A stretch of DNA of 64,000 nucleotides from Fluviirhizobium alvei (GCF_030551875.1 NZ_JAUOZU010000003.1:124001-188000), one strand, 5' to 3'; shown: positions 17,110 through 26,789, counted from the stretch's first letter. Numbers and translations: made by a program. Notes: generated by a model from the sequence alone, not told the origin.

Positions 17110-20100
17110 CTATTCGAATTCGAAGATTGAGCGGAACACGCCGGGCGCGATCAGGGACAGCGGGTTTACCGTCAGTTTCGGCTGCTGGTAGGGACCTTCG
17201 AGGCGGAAGGTGATGCCGAGCAGGCCACGATCGCGGCCATTGCCGAGAATGACGCCGATCAGCGGCAGTTCGGCAAACAGACGGTTGAGCCCGTAGGCAG
17301 GCATGAAGGTGCCGGTAAGGTTCATATGGCCCGAAGCGTCACGCACGGTTCCCTGGAAGGTCGCGCCCACCTGATCGCCACGCACGACGCCGTTTTCGAC
17401 CTCCATCCGCCCGCGGTCGAGCGTCAGCCGGGCGAAACCGCGCCGGAACTTCTGCGAACTCGTATCGATATCAGCCTTCACCGCATCCGAAAGGCTGCGC
17501 CCGTCTTCGCCGGTCCGCGCCGAAACGATCGATTTCAACCGCGTCTCGTTGATCAGCGCGAAATTGCGGATATCGATATTGCCGCGCCAGCTGTCCGGAC
17601 CGGTCGCCTTGAGCTTGATGTTGAGCAGGCCGCCATTCATGTTGCGATAGAGATCGGCAAACCGCGCCACAGCACCCGCATCGCCGCTCGTGATTTCCAT
17701 GACGCCATTCGCCCGGTCACGATTGATGATCAGGGCCTGGCCGCTCTCCGTCACCGCACTCAGCTTGACCGAGGTCATGCGGCCATCGACGGTCTGAAGC
17801 CTTAGGTCAACCGTCTGCAGGCTCTGCTGGTTATAACCCTGCGCCTGCTTGACGGCGACATGGATGCTGTTGTTCGAGAGATCCTTCGTCCCGCCTTCCT
17901 TGGGCGCGGAAACCTTGACGAGATCGAGAAAGGGTCGTGCATCCACCGAGGCGCCGGACACTTCGATCGCATTGCCGCCACTCTTGCGCGTCACGCTGAC
18001 GGAGAAATTGTCGGCTGCCGACAGTTTCACGCGCTCGAACCGAGCCGAAACAAGCCCCTTCGTGTCAAGCGTCAGGTTGCCGCGCGCGCCGAATCCGTCA
18101 CCCTGCAATGCGAAATCGTCGAGCCTCGCCTGGCCATCCTTCGTATCCATGGTGAAACTCACCTTGGCCGGAACGCCGGGCCCCTTGCGCCAGCCGATCA
18201 TCGGCACCGAGACGCTCGCACCGTGGAGCTGGGCCTCGACCTTTTGTATGCCCTTCTTCACCTGTTCGAGTTCGACCTTCACCTTGCCGGACACAATGCC
18301 CTTGAGGGACGGCACGATCTTGAGCAACTCGCTCTCGTCGAGCGTGCCGGAAACCTTCCAGGACCGGCCATCCTTGTTGTCGGCGCCAAGCGGCTCCTTG
18401 ACCGCGACTTCGAGGCTGGCCCCGTCGATATCGGCACGGCCATCGAGCGTCACCGCCTTGCCATCGGCTGTCAGCTCACCGTCGAAATTGCTGAACTTGC
18501 GTCCTTCGAAAGGTTTGGCGAGGCTGACATCGCTGAGCTTCAGAGCGGCATTCCAGACCGGCTTGGGCGGATGATCCACCTTGTCGAGACCGAATGTCGC
18601 CGTCACCCGTCCTTTGAAGGCGCCGGAAATATCGGCGGCCGCAAATGGCAGCCGGGCCATCGAGGCAAAGGGCTTCAGGCCGACGAAGTCGATCGCGCCC
18701 CGGGCAGGTCCGGCGACGCCGAGATCGAGATGCCCCATCAGCGGTTTCTTCGAAATATCATCGATCGTAAATTCGCCGGCACTTCCCGTGAGCACCTGCC
18801 CGCTGTCAAGCCGCATCGTCCCGGAATCGATCCGCACGGCAACTTGCCGGTCCTGCATCTCGAAATGGCCGGCCGTCGGCGACGACACCGGCAGATCGGG
18901 ATGGTAGCGCAATTCGGCATCCTTGGCGTCGAAAGCGATCTTCAATTCGCCTTCGCGGAACACAAGCGGCTCGGGATGTTCGGGAATACGGCCGGCAGCC
19001 AACGAAATGTCGATGACACCGTTCGAAATCTCGCCGCCCGTTATGTTCTCTTCGACCCATTTGCGGGCTTTCTTACCAAACCAGAACGGCCAGAGCTGCT
19101 TGACCGATCGCACCGACAGCCTGTCGGTTCGTGCGGTGAAGACCACCGCCGGAGATGGTTCCACGAAACGGACATTGAGGAACGAGTTGAAGGTTCCCGA
19201 TGCCGTGATCACGCCCAGCCGGTCGAGTTGCAGTTCGCGTGTCGCTGGTTTGAAGAAACCGGAAGCGGCGCCATTGAACCCCTCTGCCGGCTCGCCTGAA
19301 TATTCCGAACGCGCCATGCCATCATTGGCGACGACCTCGAAAGCGTAGCCATGGTCGTCGCTTGCGCTATCTGCTTTCAGATCGATCAGCGCCCCTTCGA
19401 AGGGCACGACCGTATCGCCGAGATCGATCAGCCCGTCGCTGATCTCGATCTTCTTGCGGTCGAAGTCATAGACAGCGATCGCCTTGAGGGATTGCACCGG
19501 CTGGGTATCGCCATCGGCCACGAAGCGACCATTGGCCATATCGGCATTGACGAGCAGCGCCCGGCCGCGTTCGCTCGTCAGCCGCACATGCAGCGATCCG
19601 TCGAGCCCATAGCGCGGCTCGCCATTCTTTTTGGAATATTTGAACAGGAATGGTTCGGTCGCCAGACCGCGGACATCGAGAACGAAACCGGTCACACCAT
19701 TGGCATCGCGCGAAATCGCGGCATTGACCACCGGAGCCAGTTTGCCGGCACGAAAGCCAGCCGCCAGCGACAGGCGATTTTCATCAGCGCCCGAAAAACG
19801 GGCCCCGAACAGGCTGAGCGGCTTCTGCTCCAGCCCCGGTAGCCTCAGCGTCAGTTCGCTGGCGCTGATCGTTTCGGTACCGCTCGATACGAGTAGATCA
19901 GCAAACCGTTCTAGAACCGGATAGGCAGTGTCCAGCCAGGCGGGAACGGCATCGACCCGGATCAGCCTCGGATCGATCCCGGCTCCCTTCGGCAGGAACG
20001 TCAGATTACCCTGCGCCCGGCCGATTTCGGCGATCGCCACGACGACCTTGCCCCTGAGAAGGGCAACTGGATCAAGAACCGTGCGGATCGAATCGGCCTC

Positions 20101-20481
20101 GAACGCCCGGATGCCACTCGACTTGTGTTCGACGCGAACGTCTTGCGCCTCAAGCCCCAGCATCCAGTTACGCAGGAAGCGCAGACGCACGGCACCAACC
20201 TTCGCATCGAAATCGTCGCCGAGATTTTGGCGGAGCGTGCTTTCCGCTTCCGTCGTCAGCGTTGCATCCAGAAGGCCGCGCTCCAGCGTGACAAACAGGC
20301 CTCCCACAGCAATGCCGACGAACAGGAAGAGCAGCAGGAACAATTTGGCGAGCCGACGAGGCCAGTTGCGCCGCGGGGTGTGAAGAATGACCGCATCCGG
20401 TGCAGTGGCAGAGGGCATGGCATCGAGCGAGCGGAAGTCGCCCTTGCCGAAAACCACTTTTTCTCCACGAATGTCCTTCAC
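17110..20481 (-). CDS. Large AsmA-like (DUF3971/AsmA_2) membrane-anchored protein
   Basis: A 1123-residue protein of the AsmA/YhdP bridge class. A basic N-terminus and one membrane helix at about residues 46-66 anchor it in the inner membrane; the remaining ~1050 residues are the beta-rich repetitive periplasmic region with a DUF3971 segment and an AsmA-type C-terminus (ending GITFRLEGPYQQPKLTVNPLS then ALAPGVFR-like LIAPGVFRSIFEFE). Relatives form hydrophobic channels that move phospholipids to the outer membrane; that role is inferred here from family. The start ATG at 20481 is divergent from bcp. No neighbouring lipid transport genes are seen. Confidence 0.9.
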   Translation of the reverse strand: MKDIRGEKVVFGKGDFRSLDAMPSATAPDAVILHTPRRNWPRRLAKLFLLLFLFVGIAVGGLFVTLERGLLDATLTTEAESTLRQNLGDDFDAKVGAVRLRFLRNWMLGLEAQDVRVEHKSSGIRAFEADSIRTVLDPVALLRGKVVVAIAEIGRAQGNLTFLPKGAGIDPRLIRVDAVPAWLDTAYPVLERFADLLVSSGTETISASELTLRLPGLEQKPLSLFGARFSGADENRLSLAAGFRAGKLAPVVNAAISRDANGVTGFVLDVRGLATEPFLFKYSKKNGEPRYGLDGSLHVRLTSERGRALLVNADMANGRFVADGDTQPVQSLKAIAVYDFDRKKIEISDGLIDLGDTVVPFEGALIDLKADSASDDHGYAFEVVANDGMARSEYSGEPAEGFNGAASGFFKPATRELQLDRLGVITASGTFNSFLNVRFVEPSPAVVFTARTDRLSVRSVKQLWPFWFGKKARKWVEENITGGEISNGVIDISLAAGRIPEHPEPLVFREGELKIAFDAKDAELRYHPDLPVSSPTAGHFEMQDRQVAVRIDSGTMRLDSGQVLTGSAGEFTIDDISKKPLMGHLDLGVAGPARGAIDFVGLKPFASMARLPFAAADISGAFKGRVTATFGLDKVDHPPKPVWNAALKLSDVSLAKPFEGRKFSNFDGELTADGKAVTLDGRADIDGASLEVAVKEPLGADNKDGRSWKVSGTLDESELLKIVPSLKGIVSGKVKVELEQVKKGIQKVEAQLHGASVSVPMIGWRKGPGVPAKVSFTMDTKDGQARLDDFALQGDGFGARGNLTLDTKGLVSARFERVKLSAADNFSVSVTRKSGGNAIEVSGASVDARPFLDLVKVSAPKEGGTKDLSNNSIHVAVKQAQGYNQQSLQTVDLRLQTVDGRMTSVKLSAVTESGQALIINRDRANGVMEITSGDAGAVARFADLYRNMNGGLLNIKLKATGPDSWRGNIDIRNFALINETRLKSIVSARTGEDGRSLSDAVKADIDTSSQKFRRGFARLTLDRGRMEVENGVVRGDQVGATFQGTVRDASGHMNLTGTFMPAYGLNRLFAELPLIGVILGNGRDRGLLGITFRLEGPYQQPKLTVNPLSLIAPGVFRSIFEFE

Positions 20482-20573
20482 GTAATGAACCTTTTGCGAT
20501 CTCGCGCGTAACAGGGATGCCGGTGATTCCGGTTTTCGACCGCAGTTATTCCTTCAGGAAAGATGAATGCAAC

Positions 20574-21044
20574 ATGACTGAACTTGCCATTGGCGATACT
20601 GCTCCCAATTTCACGCTGCCAGGCAACGGCGGCTCCAACATTTCACTTTCCGCCTATGCCGGCCGCAAGGTCGTCCTTTATTTCTACCCGAAGGATGACA
20701 CACCCGGCTGCACCTTGGAAGCGCAGGAATTTTCTGCGCTTGCCGATGCCTTTGACAAGGCTGGCGCCGTGGTGATCGGCATGTCGCCGGATACGGCGCG
20801 CAAGCATGACAGTTTCTGCAAGAAACATGCGCTCAACCTCATCCTGGCATCCGATACGACATCGCAGATTCTCTCGGCCTACGGTGTCTGGGTCGAGAAA
20901 AGCATGTATGGGCGCAAATATATGGGCGTCGAACGCTCCACCGTCATGATCGACGAAACCGGCCGTGTCGCCGCCATCTGGCGCAAGGTAAAACCGGAAG
21001 GCCATGCCGCCGAGGTGCTTGAAGCTGTCAAGGCGCTTCAATAA
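20574..21044 (+). CDS. bcp: Thioredoxin-dependent thiol peroxidase (Bcp/PrxQ)
   Basis: A 156-residue atypical 2-Cys peroxiredoxin reducing hydrogen peroxide and lipid peroxides. The peroxidatic cysteine is C46 in PKDDTPGCT, with threonine T43; a candidate resolving cysteine is C82 in DSFCKKH, the place seen in the alpha-3 type of PrxQ. The ATG at 20574 begins the conserved MTELAIGD; nearby upstream ATGs are out of frame. The divergent AsmA-like gene shares the 92-base promoter region, and the DUF455 gene follows 40 bases later. Confidence 0.94.
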   Translation: MTELAIGDTAPNFTLPGNGGSNISLSAYAGRKVVLYFYPKDDTPGCTLEAQEFSALADAFDKAGAVVIGMSPDTARKHDSFCKKHALNLILASDTTSQILSAYGVWVEKSMYGRKYMGVERSTVMIDETGRVAAIWRKVKPEGHAAEVLEAVKALQ

Positions 21045-21084
21045 GAGGAATCGGAATAGCAACAAAGCGTCGCAAGCGATTCAC

Positions 21085-21912
21085 ATGATTGAAGAAGTCG
21101 AGATCGAAAGCCTCCGGGCTGGAGCCGTCATGGCTGTATCGGAGGCCGATCTCGACCGCAAGATCGCCCTGACGCGACGCACCTACAAGCTCTGGAATGA
21201 ACGGTGCCTGTCGCTTCGGACACCACTTGATCCTTCTGTACCGGAGCGACCGGGTCGGCCTGAAAAACCGCTGCTCGTACCACCCAACCAGATGAAGAAG
21301 CGGTCGCTACACAGTGAGCATGGTCGTATCGCGCTTCTGCATGCCATCTGCCATATCGAACTGAACGCCGTGGATCTGGCACTCGATATCGTGGCGCGCT
21401 TTGCCGATCAGCCGGTACCGCGCTCCTTCTTCGATGGCTGGATGCAGGTGGCTTTCGAAGAGGCCAAGCATTTCATGCTGGTGCGCGACCGGCTTCGCTC
21501 GCTCGGCTCGGATTACGGCGCCCTGCCCGCCCATGACGGACTGTGGCAGGCCGCGCATTCGACACGCAACAGCCTCACGGCACGGCTGGCCGTCGTCCCG
21601 CTCATCCTCGAGGCGCGCGGGCTCGATGTCACCCCATCGATGCGCGACAAGCTGCGCGAACTGGGCGATCACGAAAGTGCCGACATTTTCAGCATCATCT
21701 ATGAGGATGAGAAAGGCCATGTCGCGATCGGCGCCAAATGGTTTCGCTTCCTCTGCGCGCGCGAAAAGCGCGACCCGGCCCAGGCCTATCAGGACCTCGT
21801 ACGCACCAATTTCCGTGGCGGAACGAAACCGCCCTTCAATGATCTCGCTCGCGCAGCCGCCGGTCTGACACCGAGCTTCTATCGCGCCCTGAGTTCACTC
21901 TCCAGCGCCTGA
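21085..21912 (+). CDS. DUF455 ferritin-like protein
   Basis: A 275-residue protein of the DUF455 family, a di-metal ferritin-like four-helix fold related to MiaE-type hydroxylases. Metal-ligand-like pairs are present: AICHIELNAVDLALD, VAFEEAKHFMLVRDRL and YEDEKGHVAIGAKWF. The frame opens at 21004 inside bcp; the ATG at 21085 is the first reasonable start, although its ribosome binding site is poor and 21127 (MAVSEADL) is an alternative. It probably shares a transcript with bcp. Function unproven; oxygen-dependent chemistry is suggested by the fold. Confidence 0.85.
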   Translation: MIEEVEIESLRAGAVMAVSEADLDRKIALTRRTYKLWNERCLSLRTPLDPSVPERPGRPEKPLLVPPNQMKKRSLHSEHGRIALLHAICHIELNAVDLALDIVARFADQPVPRSFFDGWMQVAFEEAKHFMLVRDRLRSLGSDYGALPAHDGLWQAAHSTRNSLTARLAVVPLILEARGLDVTPSMRDKLRELGDHESADIFSIIYEDEKGHVAIGAKWFRFLCAREKRDPAQAYQDLVRTNFRGGTKPPFNDLARAAAGLTPSFYRALSSLSSA

Positions 21913-21926
21913 AATCCACCGAATAG

Positions 21927-21948
21927 ACCATTTGTTAACCTTAATGGT
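21927..21948. promoter_or_regulatory. Inverted repeat with TTAACC core upstream of M23 peptidase gene
   Basis: ACCATT (21927-21932) and AATGGT (21943-21948) flank GTTAACC. The TTAACC sequence resembles CtrA half-sites in rhizobia, and envelope hydrolases are frequent CtrA targets. Spacing does not match the full TTAA-N7-TTAA motif, so the link is tentative. Confidence 0.3.
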
Positions 21949-22016
21949 TTGTAATCGCGGGCAAGCGAAATCCTGCCGGGATTCGCGTCAGCCAGCGAAC
22001 GGTAAGGGAGTGGCAG

Positions 22017-23330
22017 GTGGCCAGGGTCAGGCAATCGGGCATGTTCGGGCAAACGAAGGAACCCTACGTCCTGGTTCTGGCGCGCGGCGATGACGTCCGC
22101 CATATGACGATCCGCCCCTGGATGACGGCGCTTGCCGTGGGCATCATCAGCCTCTTTTCGGTCGGTTACCTTACGGCAACCGCCTATCTCGTGCTGCGCG
22201 ATGACCTGATCGGTGCCTCGATGGCCCGCCAGGCCCGCATGCAGTCCGAATACGAAGACCGTATCACAGCCCTCAGGGCCCAGGTCGATCGCATCACTTC
22301 GCGCCAGTTGCTCGACCAGCAGGTGGTCGAGGACAAGGTCGAAAAGCTTCTCGAACAGCAGATGGCGCTCACGAACCGCCAGGGCAAGCTAGGCACGGTA
22401 CTCGAGCGGGCCGAAAATTCCGGTCTCGACACATCGATCGCACCCGAGCCGGTCGAGATTGACGAACAGAAGCCGGAAGACCATGCCTCGCTTTCGCCCA
22501 TCGGCGCATTCGACACATTGCTTGGCAAGAAGGTCGCGACCAACGAAACCGCCTCCCCCAGGACGCGCGCCTTGGGCTTCATGCCGACGGACGGCAACAT
22601 CGCCGATCGTGCGGACCGGCTCTTTTCCAAGGTGACCCTGTCGCTCAAGGAAATCGAACGCCGTCAGCTCGCCCATCTGCAGTCGCTGACCGCAGATGCA
22701 TCGGAACGGTCCGACAAGATCGGCCGCATCCTCAAGAACACCGGCGTCACCGTGCCGGACCGCATCCCCGTCGATGAAAACGCCGTCAATGACGGCAGCG
22801 ATATCGGCGGTCCGTTTGTCGAACCGGAAACCGCTGCCGAATTCGAAAGCACGATCACCGGCCTCGACGTCGCGCTCGACCGGCTCGAATCGATGACGCG
22901 CTTTGCCCGCAAGCTTCCCTTCGGCAATCCCGCGCCGGGAAAAACCATCACCTCGACCTTCGGCAATCGCCTCGATCCCTTCTTCAAGCGTCTTGCCATG
23001 CATGCGGGCATCGATTTCCGTCAGCCCGTCGGCACCGCCATTGTCGCGCCCGGTGCTGGCACAGTGATTGCCGCAGGTCCTGCCGGTGGTTACGGAAACA
23101 TGGTCGAGATTGATCATGGCAACGGCATCACCACCCGTTTCGGCCATCTGTCGAAAATTCTGGTCCGGAAGGGCGACAGGGTCGAGGAAGGCGAAGATAT
23201 CGCACTTTCGGGTTCCACCGGTCGTTCCACCGGTCCGCATCTGCATTACGAAGTCCGTCGCAACGGCCAGGCCGTCGATCCGATGCGCTTTCTCAATGCC
23301 GGCATGAAGCTCGAGTCCATTATCCGCTGA
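22017..23330 (+). CDS. M23 family metallopeptidase (LytM), membrane anchored
   Basis: A 437-residue inner-membrane protein with a single helix at about residues 37-58, a coiled coil from about 70 to 135, a linker, and a C-terminal LytM domain. The zinc ligands are intact: H329 and D333 in HAGID, and H410 in the HLH motif, with H377 and H408 nearby. It should therefore be an active peptidoglycan endopeptidase, or a regulator such as DipM/EnvC with activity. GTG at 22017 is the start, with GGGAG eight bases upstream. No partner gene such as FtsEX is near. Confidence 0.9.
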   Translation: MARVRQSGMFGQTKEPYVLVLARGDDVRHMTIRPWMTALAVGIISLFSVGYLTATAYLVLRDDLIGASMARQARMQSEYEDRITALRAQVDRITSRQLLDQQVVEDKVEKLLEQQMALTNRQGKLGTVLERAENSGLDTSIAPEPVEIDEQKPEDHASLSPIGAFDTLLGKKVATNETASPRTRALGFMPTDGNIADRADRLFSKVTLSLKEIERRQLAHLQSLTADASERSDKIGRILKNTGVTVPDRIPVDENAVNDGSDIGGPFVEPETAAEFESTITGLDVALDRLESMTRFARKLPFGNPAPGKTITSTFGNRLDPFFKRLAMHAGIDFRQPVGTAIVAPGAGTVIAAGPAGGYGNMVEIDHGNGITTRFGHLSKILVRKGDRVEEGEDIALSGSTGRSTGPHLHYEVRRNGQAVDPMRFLNAGMKLESIIR

Positions 23331-23393
23331 CACTGCCGTTGCAACGTATCCCTGTGCCTGCCACTCTAGCCGGGTGCAATCGGGGAGACTCGC

Positions 23394-24008
23394 ATGGATC
23401 TGGCAACGCTTCTGACTTTCGCCCTCGCCTTCTTTGTCTTCGCTGCCAGCCCCGGCCCTGACAATATGACGATCATCGCGCGCACCCTCAGCCATGGCGC
23501 GCTTTCGGGTATCGCCTATGGCCTTGGAACCGTCACGGGCATCCTGTTCTTTCTGGCGCTTGCGGCCTTCGGCCTGTCCGTTCTCGCCCAGGAGATGGGC
23601 GTGGTCATGACCGTTCTGCGCTATGGCGGCGCCATCTGGCTGATCTGGACCGGGATCCGGTTGTGGACAGCCCCGGTCGAGCCGGTCGCCGAACGAAAGC
23701 CTGCGATGCGTGCCGGCTTCCTTTCCGCCTATGTCACAGGAATTGCGCTCAATCTCGGCAATCCCAAGATGCCGCTTTTCTATATCGCCCTCTTGCCCAA
23801 CATCGCCGGTTCGGCGATTGGCCTGGAAGGCGCGTTCGAGCTTGCAGTGGTCATCATGCTGGTCGAAACCATCGTCATCGGCGGCCATGTCTGGATCGCT
23901 CTCCGGAGCCAGAATCTCCTCACTTCGCCCCGCATCCGCCGGCGCGTCAATCGCCTTTCCGGAACAGTGATGATCGGAACCGGCGCGGCCGCCCTTGCGG
24001 CCCGTTAA
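23394..24008 (+). CDS. LysE family translocator (RhtB-like amino acid exporter)
   Basis: A 204-residue membrane protein with about six hydrophobic segments. The family motif FAASPGPDNMTIIARTLSHG appears near residues 16-35. LysE/RhtB proteins export amino acids or their derivatives; the substrate cannot be called from sequence. GGGGAG precedes the ATG. It lies 63 bases after the M23 gene on the same strand but without an evident functional tie. Confidence 0.9.
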   Translation: MDLATLLTFALAFFVFAASPGPDNMTIIARTLSHGALSGIAYGLGTVTGILFFLALAAFGLSVLAQEMGVVMTVLRYGGAIWLIWTGIRLWTAPVEPVAERKPAMRAGFLSAYVTGIALNLGNPKMPLFYIALLPNIAGSAIGLEGAFELAVVIMLVETIVIGGHVWIALRSQNLLTSPRIRRRVNRLSGTVMIGTGAAALAAR

Positions 24009-24151
24009 AATCGTTTCAATCGTCAATTTACCGCAATGCCGTGATTTCCTTGACTTCACGGCCGTTAACGATTAAGTGCAGGCCAACCGTGGCGCCCGGA
24101 AACATCGCGCCGAGTCCCCTGCAACTGAAGCAAACCGGAAAAGCCTTTTCC

Positions 24152-25648
24152 TTGACCACTTTTGAAGATCTTGGCCTGAGCCAGAAAGTCACCTCTGCCG
24201 TTGCCGATGCGGGTTATACGACCCCGACACCGATCCAGGCTGGTGCAATCCCCCCAGCCCTGCAGCGTCGTGACATTCTCGGCATTGCCCAGACGGGGAC
24301 CGGAAAGACCGCTTCCTTCGTCCTGCCGATGCTGACTTTGCTCGAAAAAGGCCGTGCCCGCGCCCGCATGCCGCGCACGCTGATCCTCGAGCCGACCCGC
24401 GAACTTGCGGCCCAGGTGGCGGAAAACTTCGAGAAATACGGCAAGAACCACAAGCTGACAGTCGCGCTTCTCATCGGCGGTGTCTCCTTCGACGATCAGA
24501 ACCGCAAGCTCGAACGCGGCGCCGATGTGCTGATCGCCACGCCCGGTCGCCTACTCGATCATTGCGAACGCGGCAAATTGTTGATGACCGGTGTCGAGAT
24601 CCTCGTGATCGACGAAGCCGACCGCATGCTCGACATGGGCTTCATTCCCGATATCGAGCGCATCGCCAAGATGATTCCCTTCACCCGCCAGACCCTGTTC
24701 TTCTCGGCCACCATGCCGCCGGAAATCCAGAAGCTGGCCGATACCTTCCTGCAGAATCCCGAGCGCATCGAAGTCGCCAAACCGTCCTCGACGGCCACGA
24801 CGGTCACCCAGCGTCTGGTCGCAAGCCACGCGATCGACTGGGAAAAGCGTGCGGTCCTGCGTGATCTGTTGCGGGAAGTCGAAGCCGATATCAAGAACGC
24901 TATCATCTTCTGCAATCGCAAGAAGGATGTCGCCGATCTGTTCCGTTCGCTTGAACGGCACGGGTTCGAGGTCGGCGCGCTCCATGGCGACATGGACCAG
25001 CGCTCGCGCACCACGATGCTGCAGAATTTCCGCGACGGCAATCTCAAGATCCTCGTCGCCTCAGACGTGGCCGCCCGCGGTCTCGACATTCCCGATGTCA
25101 GCCATGTCTTCAATTTCGATGTCCCGATTCATGCGGAAGACTATGTGCACCGTATCGGCCGCACCGGTCGCGCCGGTCGTCTGGGCTCCACCTTCATGAT
25201 CGTGACAAAAAAGGACAGCAAGCATCTCGACGCGATCGAGAAGCTGACTGGCCAGTCCATTGGATGGCACAATGGCGATCTGACCAACCTGCCTGCGCGC
25301 GAGGAGAAGGAAGACACCTCTTCAGGTCGTCGCGATTCCCGCTCGAAGGATCGCCGTGGCGGCAAGGACAGGAATGGTGGCCGCAAGGAAGCGGCGGCAG
25401 GTCACAATCCTGTCACCGAATCCGCGGATACTGTCGCCGCAGTCAATAAGGATACCAACGGGGCCAAGGATACGATGGGCAAGAACAATACCGCCAAGAA
25501 GGATTATGGCCATCAGGATCGTCCGCGTCCGGCCAATGACGATCGCCGCCGTCGCTACAACAACCAGGATGACGGCCCGACTCCGGTCGGCTTCGGCGAT
25601 GATATCCCCGCCTTCATGCTGACCAGCGCCGCCATCGGTATCAAGTAA
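24152..25648 (+). CDS. DEAD-box RNA helicase (RhlE-like)
   Basis: A 498-residue RNA helicase. Motifs in order: Q motif TPTPIQ, AQTGTGKT, PTRELA, ATPGRLLD, DEAD, SAT, then RecA2 motifs VASDVAARGLDI and HRIGRTGR. A basic, disordered tail of about 120 residues rich in R, K, D and N follows, suited to RNA binding. The frame is open back to 23663 inside the lysE gene; the likely start is TTG at 24152 (reading MTTFEDLGLS), with GGAAAAG upstream, as in rhizobial relatives. Likely role in ribosome biogenesis or cold growth. Confidence 0.92.
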   Translation: MTTFEDLGLSQKVTSAVADAGYTTPTPIQAGAIPPALQRRDILGIAQTGTGKTASFVLPMLTLLEKGRARARMPRTLILEPTRELAAQVAENFEKYGKNHKLTVALLIGGVSFDDQNRKLERGADVLIATPGRLLDHCERGKLLMTGVEILVIDEADRMLDMGFIPDIERIAKMIPFTRQTLFFSATMPPEIQKLADTFLQNPERIEVAKPSSTATTVTQRLVASHAIDWEKRAVLRDLLREVEADIKNAIIFCNRKKDVADLFRSLERHGFEVGALHGDMDQRSRTTMLQNFRDGNLKILVASDVAARGLDIPDVSHVFNFDVPIHAEDYVHRIGRTGRAGRLGSTFMIVTKKDSKHLDAIEKLTGQSIGWHNGDLTNLPAREEKEDTSSGRRDSRSKDRRGGKDRNGGRKEAAAGHNPVTESADTVAAVNKDTNGAKDTMGKNNTAKKDYGHQDRPRPANDDRRRRYNNQDDGPTPVGFGDDIPAFMLTSAAIGIK

Positions 25649-25652
25649 GCCT

Positions 25653-26090
25653 GTGGCCGGCGGTATTCCCGGAACCGATTTTCCCGGTTTCGGGGTCGGC
25701 CTTGCCATCGTCCGCGACGGCAAACTTCTTCTCTATCGCAGAACCCGACCACCCGAACCCGGCCACTGGAACATCGTGGGCGGCAAGGTGGATGTGATGG
25801 AACATTCCGCCACAGCGGCCCGCCGCGAAGCGGAGGAGGAAACCGGACTTTCGATCACCGAATGCCGCTTTCTCTGCCTGTCCGAACAGATTTTCGAGAG
25901 CGACCGCCAACACTGGATCTCTGTCATCTACACGACGGACAAGATCGAAGGCGAGCCGCGCGTCACCGAGCCGGAAAAGCTGCCCGAGTTCGGCTGGTTT
26001 TCAGCCGATGCGCTTCCTTCACCCCTTTCCCGCTTCGCCCATGATGCGGTCGCAGCTCTCGGCGATGATCTAGAGCGTAGATCGGCCTGA
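25653..26090 (+). CDS. NUDIX hydrolase
   Basis: A 145-residue NUDIX protein. The Nudix box begins at GGKVDVMEH and runs through RREAEEETGL, with all the metal-binding glutamates. It starts at GTG, four bases after the helicase stop, so the two are probably co-transcribed. Its last seven codons (LERRSA and stop) lie inside the left terminal repeat of the element at 26071-26342, meaning the native C-terminus has been replaced. The substrate is unknown; ADP-ribose or (d)NTP sanitising are possibilities. Confidence 0.88.
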   Translation: MAGGIPGTDFPGFGVGLAIVRDGKLLLYRRTRPPEPGHWNIVGGKVDVMEHSATAARREAEEETGLSITECRFLCLSEQIFESDRQHWISVIYTTDKIEGEPRVTEPEKLPEFGWFSADALPSPLSRFAHDAVAALGDDLERRSA

Positions 26091-26342
26091 TTGAACCAAT
26101 TCTGTTGGCTCAAACTGGTTTTCCGCGAGGAGAGCGGCGCGAGCTGTAGCCGTCGCATACAGCTAAGCCGCTCGACATTGCGGAGAGCCAGTTTCAGCCA
26201 ACCCTTTGGGCGACATGAATTTTTGCCAATCTCTACAGCCTTTGTCATCGACCGTACCTATAGGTACGCTCTCGACAAAGCCCTTGATCCTGACAAAAAT
26301 TCCTTGTCGCAGAATGATTCAATCAGGTCGATCTACGCTCTA
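26071..26342. repeat. 272-bp structured element with 33-bp terminal inverted repeats
   Basis: The ends TAGAGCGTAGATCG (26071 onward, plus strand) and the same on the minus strand from 26342 are parts of inverted repeats 26071-26104 and 26310-26342, about 31 of 33 aligned bases equal. Between them are two long imperfect hairpins: 26104-26118 with 26188-26202 (14 of 15) and 26211-26228 with 26291-26309, plus a perfect 16-base palindrome at 26253-26268. There is no open frame of note. The NUDIX gene ends inside the left repeat and the convergent LprI gene takes its TAG stop from the right repeat tip. Likely a MITE or mosaic intergenic element. Confidence 0.8.
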
Positions 26343-26789
26343 AAGCCCGAGTGACTGGACCCAGGCCTCGAGCCGTTCGGCCCGGAGAGCCGTTTCCTTG
26401 ACCGTGCAATGGGCGGACCATCCCAAGCCCATCGTTCCTTCGCCGCTCGCGATATAGGGCAGTTCACAGGAGAGGTCGCGATCTGCGATCCAGGCCTTTT
26501 GTGCCGTCTTGAGGCGCTCCTTGGCCGCCTTGTCGAGCTTGTCGGCCGTCATCAGGCGCTTATAGGCGACATTGAGACGCTTGTCCCAGGCAGACAGTTC
26601 CGCATCGCGGCAAGCATTCATGTCCGCGTTCGACAGGCCGGCCTCGCTGCAATCGCGATAGTGATCGGAGAAAAAGGCCTGACTTACCGGAAACGGCAGC
26701 AACCCGTTGTCGCCTTCGTCGGCTAAAGCTGGTCCCGCGGCTGCGACCAGCATTCCTGCAAGCAACAGGGATCGACGGAACATCGCCAT
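26340..26789 (-). CDS. Secreted LprI (DUF1311) domain protein
   Basis: A 149-residue protein with a signal peptide (about 24 residues ending ALA-DE) and one LprI/DUF1311 domain: DCSEAGLSNADMNACRD, then AWDKRLNVAYKRLM, then LKTAQKAWIADRDLSCE, with four cysteines likely to form disulfides. LprI in mycobacteria inhibits lysozyme; for most members the role is untested. The start ATG at 26789 overlaps the stop of the preceding gene as TGATG, which implies translational coupling. It shares its domain with the C-terminus of that preceding protein, so the pair likely acts on the same target. Confidence 0.86.
   Translation of the reverse strand: MAMFRRSLLLAGMLVAAAGPALADEGDNGLLPFPVSQAFFSDHYRDCSEAGLSNADMNACRDAELSAWDKRLNVAYKRLMTADKLDKAAKERLKTAQKAWIADRDLSCELPYIASGEGTMGLGWSAHCTVKETALRAERLEAWVQSLGL

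Noticed and set aside
22389-24059. A 556-codon minus-strand frame
   Set aside because: Antisense to the M23 and LysE genes; histidine/glycine/arginine-rich shadow of high-GC codons.
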